Source of the DNA: an uncultured Clostridia bacterium
GTDB taxonomy: Bacteria; Bacillota; Clostridia; Oscillospirales; Ruminococcaceae
Direction: 5' to 3'
DNA: 56,105 nucleotides
Assembly: GCA_947624745.1 (NCBI GenBank)
Contig: CANQLR010000015.1
Span: forward strand, 1-56,105
The notes under the pieces were generated by a model that was given only the letters and a program-made list of their open reading frames with translations, did not search any database and was not told the origin of the DNA. Positions 51,749 through 56,105 of the stretch are shown here, piece after piece. Position 1 is the first letter of the stretch. Every line of letters begins with the position of its first letter. The translations under genes and the position numbers were made by a program.

Positions 51749-52154
51749 ACGGAGCATGCCCTCGGGAAAATTAAAAAAGCCGGAGCTTGCGCTGATTATA
51801 GCGATAGGCTCGGCGGTCCGCCTCTGCGCGGTGCTTCTTGTCGGCTGCATTATCCTTCGGAGCGCAGTTTTGATCGCACGGAGCGCTCCCCAAGCCGTCG
51901 ATACCTCGAAATACGGCGAGTATACCCTTTATCTTCAGGCGCTCGGCTCGCCGGACTGGCCTTTCGGTCCGCAGGACGGCCGGGTCGTCCTCAAAAAAGA
52001 CGGCAGGACCGTCGCGGAGGAGGATTTCGAGCTTCACAACGACGGCAAGAACATGAACGGCGGGAACTGGACGGTGCACTGGAACGGCTCGGGCGTCACC
52101 GCGATAATAAGCGGCGAGGAGCAGGACGACATGATAATTCGGTTTTATTTTTAA
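51735..52154 (+). CDS. Small membrane-anchored protein, unknown function
   Basis: 139 residues if started at the ATG 51735, which overlaps the pheA end; an ATG at 51756 is the alternative (cggag immediately upstream). One TM helix (LALIIAIGSAVRLCAVLLVGCIIL), then an external beta-rich domain (KYGEYTLYLQALGSPDWPFGPQDGRVVLKKDGRTVAEEDFELHNDGKNMNGGNWTVHWNGSGVTAIISGEEQ). The pattern resembles small extracellular immunoglobulin-like domains but no family is recognised. bioY follows 12 bp later. Confidence 0.65.
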   Translation: MRKAERSMPSGKLKKPELALIIAIGSAVRLCAVLLVGCIILRSAVLIARSAPQAVDTSKYGEYTLYLQALGSPDWPFGPQDGRVVLKKDGRTVAEEDFELHNDGKNMNGGNWTVHWNGSGVTAIISGEEQDDMIIRFYF

Positions 52155-52166
52155 CGGAGGCAGAAA

Positions 52167-52700
52167 ATGACAGAAAAAGTAAAGATCAGAGATTTAACAC
52201 TCATCGCGCTTTTTTCGGCGCTTTTGTGCATAATTTCGTCCTTTTCGGTGCCGATAGGCCCGGTCGGGATCACCCTCGCGACCTTCGGGATATACCTTTC
52301 CGGTGCGGTTCTCGGCTGGAAAAGGGCCGGGGCGGCGGTCGCGGTATACCTGCTTCTGGGGCTTGTCGGGCTGCCGGTGTTCTCGGGGTTCATGGGCGGG
52401 GTGCAGCGCCTCGCGGGGCCTACCGGGGGATACCTCGTCGGATACATTCTCTGCGCGGTAATAACCGGGCTTTTGTCCGAAAAGATCGGCAAGGCTTGGG
52501 GCGCGGCCCTCGGAATGGTTCTCGGGACTGTTGCGCTTTACGCATTCGGCACGGCATGGTTTTGCATAATGAGCGGGAGCGGGCTTTTGTCCGCGCTTTC
52601 CGTCTGCGTGATACCATTTTTGCCGGGCGACGCGCTGAAAATCGCCCTTGCGGCGGTCTTGGGCTCAAGGCTCGCGGGGATATTAAACTCCAAAAAGTAA
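52167..52700 (+). CDS. bioY: Biotin transporter BioY
   Basis: 177 residues, six TM helices. LTLIALFSALLCIISSFSVPIGPVGITLATFGIYLSGAVLGWKRA, YLLLGLVGLPVFSGFMGGVQRLAGPTGGYLVGYI is the BioY signature with the conserved GG-P-TGGYL motif. BioY is the substrate-binding S component of a biotin ECF transporter and can work with a shared energising module; none is nearby. Start behind cggaggc. Ends at a terminator shared with thrS. Confidence 0.93.
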   Translation: MTEKVKIRDLTLIALFSALLCIISSFSVPIGPVGITLATFGIYLSGAVLGWKRAGAAVAVYLLLGLVGLPVFSGFMGGVQRLAGPTGGYLVGYILCAVITGLLSEKIGKAWGAALGMVLGTVALYAFGTAWFCIMSGSGLLSALSVCVIPFLPGDALKIALAAVLGSRLAGILNSKK

Positions 52701-52714
52701 AAAGGAATAAAAAA

Positions 52715-52745
52715 GCGGCGTGAGAGCATCACGCCGCGATTTTTT
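52715..52745. terminator. Bidirectional terminator between bioY and thrS
   Basis: GCGGCGTGA (52715-52723) and TCACGCCGC (52729-52737) followed by TTTTTT on the + strand and preceded by AAAAA, serving the convergent thrS unit too. Confidence 0.85.
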
Positions 52746-52747
52746 GT

Positions 52748-54511
52748 TTATACCCGATCCTTTATCTCTTTCGTGATCTTTTCGACAAATTCGTCGAGCG
52801 GCATGGAGACCGTCTCGGTCGAGTCGAGCTTTCTTACCGACACCGTGCCCTCTTCGGCCTCCTTCTGGCCGACGATGACCATGTAAGGCACCCTGCCGAC
52901 GACCTGCGCCTCGCGGATCATATAGCCGATCTTTTCGTTTCTGTCGTCGAGTTCCGTCCTGACCTTAGCCGAGCGCAGCGCCTCGTAGACCTTGTTTCCG
53001 TAGTCGGCGCACTTTTCGGAGACCAAAAGCACCTTCGCCTGAACCGGCGCGAGCCATGTCGGGAACTTGCCGGCAAACTGCTCGATGAGGTTTCCGATAA
53101 AGCGCTCAAGAGAGCCGAACACCACGCGGTGTATCATTATCGGGCGCTGCTTCTCGCCGTTCTGGTCTATATATTCGAGGTTGAAATTGAGAGGCATCTG
53201 GAAGTCGAGCTGGATGGTGCCGCACTGCCACGACCGCCCGAGGCAGTCCTCGATGTGGAAGTCGATCTTCGGGCCGTAGAACGCGCCGTCGCCCTCGTTG
53301 ATGGTATAGGGCAGGCCGAGCTTTTCGAGCGCGAGCTTAAGGCCGTTCGTCGCGGCCTCCCAGTCCTCGTCCGAGCCCATCGAGTTTTCGGGCCGGGTCG
53401 AGAGCTCGACGGTGTATTTGAACCCGAATTTCTTGTAGACCTCGTCTATGAGGTTCACAACGCCTATGATCTCGTCGGTTATCTGCTCGCGGGTCATGAA
53501 GATGTGCGCGTCGTCCTGTGTGAAGCATCTCACGCGGAAGAGCCCGTGCAGAGTGCCCTTAAGCTCGTGGCGGTGGACAAGTCCCAGCTCGCCCATTCTT
53601 ATCGGCAGGTCGCGGTAGGAATGCGGCTGCGAGCGGTATACCATAACTCCGCCGGGGCAGTTCATCGGCTTGACGCAGTAAATTTCGTCATCGATGGTGG
53701 TGGAGTACATATTGTCCTTGTAGTGGTCCCAGTGTCCCGAGGTCTCCCAGAGCTTGCGGCTCATTATCATCGGGGTCTGTACCTCGACGTAGTGGTCGCG
53801 GGTGTGTATCTCGCGCCAGTAATCGACGAGGGCGTTTTTGATAGCCATTCCCTTCGGCAGGAAGAACGGGAAGCCGGGGGCCTCCTCTGCGAGCATGAAC
53901 AGCCCCATCTCCTTGCCGATCTTTCTGTGGTCGCGCTTTTCGGCCTCCTCAAGAAGCTTGAGATAGTCGTCCAGCTCCTGCTGCGACTTGAAAGCCGTGC
54001 CCTTGATTCGGGTGAGCATCTTGTTGTTCTTGTCGTTTTTCCAGTATGCGCCGGACACCGCGGTCAGCTTGAACGCCTTAAGCCCCTTGGTGTAGGTAAG
54101 GTGCGGGCCTACGCACATATCGACATAGTCGCCCTGCTTGTAGAAGCTTATGACGGCGTCTTCGGGAAGATCCGAGATGTGCTCGACCTTGTATTTCTCG
54201 CCGCGCTCCTGCATATAAGCCACGGCTTCCTCGCGCGGCAGAATAAACGGCTTGATCGGCAGGTTCTCCTTGACGATCTTTTTCATCTCGGCCTCGATCT
54301 TCGGCAGGTCCTCCTCGCCGACTGTGCTCTCGCCGAGGTCGATGTCATAGTAGAACCCCTGCTCGTTCGCGGGGCCGTAGGCAAACTTCGCCTCGGGCCA
54401 CAGCCTCTGCACTGCCTGCGCCAAGATGTGCGCGGCGGTGTGCCGAAGTATGTGCAGCTCCTCCTCCTGCTTTGCTTCTTCAACGTTTCCGTTCGGGTAA
54501 ATTACTTTCAT
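52748..54511 (-). CDS. thrS: Threonyl-tRNA synthetase without TGS domain
   Basis: 587 residues, about 50 shorter than the usual ThrS because the N-terminal TGS domain is absent. It begins near the editing domain (HILRHTAAHILAQAVQRLWPEAKFAYGPANEQGFYYD, with the HxxxH metal/editing motif), then the class II catalytic core (MNCPGGVMVYRSQPHSYRDLPIRMGELG, LFRVRCFTQDDAHIFMTREQ, zinc Cys/His) and the C-terminal anticodon-binding domain (AKVLLVSEKCADYGNKV). Start behind ATAGGAGG. Cotranscribed with the methyltransferase from the T-box promoter. Confidence 0.95.
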   Translation of the reverse strand: MKVIYPNGNVEEAKQEEELHILRHTAAHILAQAVQRLWPEAKFAYGPANEQGFYYDIDLGESTVGEEDLPKIEAEMKKIVKENLPIKPFILPREEAVAYMQERGEKYKVEHISDLPEDAVISFYKQGDYVDMCVGPHLTYTKGLKAFKLTAVSGAYWKNDKNNKMLTRIKGTAFKSQQELDDYLKLLEEAEKRDHRKIGKEMGLFMLAEEAPGFPFFLPKGMAIKNALVDYWREIHTRDHYVEVQTPMIMSRKLWETSGHWDHYKDNMYSTTIDDEIYCVKPMNCPGGVMVYRSQPHSYRDLPIRMGELGLVHRHELKGTLHGLFRVRCFTQDDAHIFMTREQITDEIIGVVNLIDEVYKKFGFKYTVELSTRPENSMGSDEDWEAATNGLKLALEKLGLPYTINEGDGAFYGPKIDFHIEDCLGRSWQCGTIQLDFQMPLNFNLEYIDQNGEKQRPIMIHRVVFGSLERFIGNLIEQFAGKFPTWLAPVQAKVLLVSEKCADYGNKVYEALRSAKVRTELDDRNEKIGYMIREAQVVGRVPYMVIVGQKEAEEGTVSVRKLDSTETVSMPLDEFVEKITKEIKDRV

Positions 54512-54536
54512 GGTGTATCCTCCTATTTATATAGTA

Positions 54537-55346
54537 TTAAACTTTTCTTAAAACATACAGCGTGGTGATGTCTCCTATTTCAATGCCCACGCGCTCGGCC
54601 TGCCTGCCGAACTCGTTGTCGGATCTGTCCCATTTGTGATAGTACGACTTGTCGCAGGATTCGATCGCAAACCCGCACCTAATAAACATCTCTTTCCATG
54701 TTTCGCCGGGCTCGTCGCTGTAGGGCTTCCAAAGCGGCGGGTCCCACGTTGCATAGACCTTTTTGACCGCTTCAATATCCTTCCAGCCGTCGCTTTCTAT
54801 GGCGACAAACCTTCCGCCGTCCTTTAAAACGCGGTGTATCTCCTTAAGCGCTTTTATCTGCCCCTCTTTGCCCGCCCTCGTCGAAGAAACGCCGATGTAG
54901 CTTGTCACGTTTTCAAAAGCGCCGTCGACAAGCGGGATATCCATGACGCTGAACTGTGCAAGGCCGATATTAAAGTCCCGCAGATCCTTGTCAATATACT
55001 CTCGCCAAGCCTCGATAAGAATCGAGCAGGCGTCGGTCGCCAGACAGCCAAGCTTCGGGTTGCTCCCTAAAATTATCGGGGCAAGACCCATTCCCGGGCC
55101 GCAGGCGATCTCAAGAAAAGGTGCGGAGACGTCGGAAAACAGCCTTCGGACCTCGTCAAAGATCTCTTTGAGGACGGGGCCTTCATGCTGCTTATCATGC
55201 CATGTGTTACGGAAGCAGCTGTCGAGCCAATAATCGCGGTCCTCTTCATCAAATTGGTCGCCGTCTGCGTCGGTGCCGTAGTAGTAATCGCCGCGGATCA
55301 CTTTTTCGGGCCGGCGGCTGAATAAGCCGCGAAATAAATCGTTCAT
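54537..55346 (-). CDS. Class I SAM-dependent methyltransferase
   Basis: 269 residues from ATG 55346 (GAGGAGG upstream). Motif I is FLEIACGPGMGLAP, followed by LATDACSILIE with the acidic residue that binds the SAM ribose, and a post-II region MDIPLVDGAFENVTSYIGVSS and EIHRVLKDGGRFVAIES. N-terminal ~60 residues are charged and lack a known domain. Substrate unknown. It sits between the T-box leader and thrS, 25 bp from the latter, so it appears to be induced by threonine limitation as well. Confidence 0.85.
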   Translation of the reverse strand: MNDLFRGLFSRRPEKVIRGDYYYGTDADGDQFDEEDRDYWLDSCFRNTWHDKQHEGPVLKEIFDEVRRLFSDVSAPFLEIACGPGMGLAPIILGSNPKLGCLATDACSILIEAWREYIDKDLRDFNIGLAQFSVMDIPLVDGAFENVTSYIGVSSTRAGKEGQIKALKEIHRVLKDGGRFVAIESDGWKDIEAVKKVYATWDPPLWKPYSDEPGETWKEMFIRCGFAIESCDKSYYHKWDRSDNEFGRQAERVGIEIGDITTLYVLRKV

Positions 55347-55380
55347 CGAAAAACCTCCTCTTTGTTGACAGCGGGGGGTA

Positions 55381-55416
55381 AACAAAAACGCCCCACAAGC
55401 GCCTGCTCATGGGGCG
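55381..55416 (-). terminator. T-box terminator hairpin
   Basis: Leftward GCCCCAT..GTGGGGC stem followed by GTTTTTGTTT; competes with the antiterminator that includes 55424-55438. Confidence 0.85.
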
Positions 55417-55510
55417 GCAAAAACCGCGGTTCCACCCAAGTTTATAACTCGTAAGCCTATAACGGAGGCAGCCGGCGCTTTTTGGGCGCGCTCGGGAAAC
55501 GGTACCCGTT

Positions 55511-55687
55511 TAGAAGACAGATTGTTAGAATTCAGATGTCAGAGGTGCGATTTAGCGGGGGCTGCGATAGGGGCGGTCGTCCGGGCTTTATCGGCCTGTA
55601 AGAAGATAGACGCGTATGCGCCGTACTTTGTCGAAAAAGCCGAGGGGGCACTTTCTGATTTCTGATCTCTGTTTTCTGTTTTCTTGC
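55511..55687. repeat. Imperfect inverted-repeat insertion in the T-box leader
   Basis: Arms 55511-55549 (containing CAGATTGTTAGAATTCAGA) and 55648-55687 (containing TCTGATTTCTGATCTCTG) are near-complementary, low-complexity sequences around ~100 bp. They lie between stem I and the antiterminator. Looks like a small MITE-like insertion or expansion. Confidence 0.5.
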
Positions 55688-55772
55688 TTTGGGCTTTGCG
55701 CCGCTCACACCTTCCGGCGCTCTCTTGAAAAGCCGTTGGCACGGGATTTTCCTTCATAGCTTTGTACCGATG

Positions 55773-55801
55773 ATTTTATCACGAAAAGGCCGGCTTGTCA
55801 A
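55773..55801 (-). promoter_or_regulatory. Sigma-A promoter of the T-box operon
   Basis: Leftward TTGACA (55801-55796), 17-bp spacer, TAAAAT (55778-55773). Confidence 0.8.
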
Positions 55802-55862
55802 TAGGCCGCGGGGCTTATTTTTAAAAAATTTGCGGGTTTTTAAACATTTTTTCAAATTGGCC

Positions 55863-55891
55863 TTGACATATACGCAAAAAAAGTATACAAT
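55863..55891 (+). promoter_or_regulatory. Sigma-A promoter near right edge, gene outside window
   Basis: TTGACA (55863-55868), 17-bp spacer, TACAAT (55886-55891). Transcription to the right. Confidence 0.75.
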
Positions 55892-56105
55892 ATGATATGT
55901 ATATTGCATCAGTATGCTCGGCGAAATGCCGCCGGGACGATTGTAATGTTTATTATATATATTTTTCCAAGTTCACATTATATTATATACATTATATTTT
56001 TAAGACGGATGCCGATATCACATTTTTCCGACCGATCCCGGAGATGATAAAGCATACGCTTTTTATTTTCGGGCGGGTCTATTGAATTATTTATCACTTA
56101 CGAAA
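55892..56105 (+). other. AT-rich leader or untranscribed region at window end
   Basis: About 210 bp downstream of a good promoter with no convincing gene: the 62-codon frame at 55897 starts within a few bases of the transcription start and has no ribosome site. A short hairpin (CGGCGAAATGCCG, 55920-55932) and AT-rich runs (55953-56000) are seen. It may be the 5' leader of a gene beyond the window. Confidence 0.35.

Larger units (their letters stand above)
55381..55770 (-). promoter_or_regulatory. T-box leader of the methyltransferase-thrS operon
   Basis: Leftward: stem I apical region with AGAGAGC and GGAAGGTGTGAGC (55706-55730), the T-box sequence TGGGTGGAACCGCGG (55438-55424) and a terminator, CGCCCCA..TGGGGCG then TTTTTG (55416-55381). 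Uncharged tRNA pairing with the T-box would form the antiterminator. The ~390-nt length is large for the class. Specifier codon not assignable, as the 3' side of stem I runs into inserted sequence. Confidence 0.85.

Noticed and set aside
55897-56085. 62-codon frame at the right edge
   Set aside because: Starts within ~6 bases of the predicted -10 box, has no ribosome site and an AT-driven composition.

Overview
The window looks like chromosome from a GC-rich, spore-forming member of the Clostridia, most like an Oscillospiraceae/Ruminococcaceae gut anaerobe. Supporting signs are a gerKA-KB-KC germinant-receptor operon, a BclA-like collagen-repeat protein, NrdR, the yloU-yloV (FakA) pair, AdhE, a T-box leader, consensus sigma-A promoters with 17-bp spacers, and several TTG/GTG starts with strong Shine-Dalgarno sites. 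No species can be named from sequence alone.

Layout. 1-5810: end of an integrated element with three tandem large serine recombinases (the first cut by the window edge) and a fourth that lacks its catalytic N-terminus. 5811-9710: hairpin-rich repeat blocks around a small AT-rich gene pair and a PLP aminotransferase. 9771-14577: membrane protein and lipoprotein, secD-secF behind a structured leader, nrdR. 14703-19472: DUF4363/DUF421 pair divergent from gerKA-KB-KC. 19584-26423: yloU-fakA, a heterodimeric ABC exporter, a DUF4830 protein, a pseudouridine synthase. 26615-33188: UgpC/MsmX-like ATPase, SGNH esterase lipoprotein, ribbon-helix-helix regulator with a palindrome at its promoter, and a leftward lipoprotein-MBOAT-DHHW operon. 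33871-38416: leftward metG operon and tRNA-Pro(CGG). 38507-41760: leftward solute-binding lipoprotein and GH43 enzyme. 41926-44281: glycosyltransferase divergent from a collagen-like spore-surface protein. 45007-52700: small membrane protein, YfcE phosphodiesterase, adhE, APH-fold kinase, a DAHP-synthase-like protein, a chorismate mutase/prephenate dehydratase, a small protein and bioY. 52748-55770: leftward T-box, methyltransferase, thrS.

The least explained material is a family of modular intergenic repeats (5830-6320, 8405-9682, 33312-33730, 38035-38340, 44282-44945). Copies keep a fixed order of modules, and several modules consist of constant flanks around a hairpin whose two arms change together between copies. 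Several blocks stop at the -35 box of a neighbouring gene. A second surprise is the pair at 49591-51748: the DAHP-synthase-like protein lacks three of four metal ligands, and the adjoining P-protein lacks chorismate mutase and Phe-binding residues. A third is the thrS T-box leader, which is long and carries an inverted-repeat insertion. All statements come from reading the sequence and recalled family knowledge; no search or folding was run.
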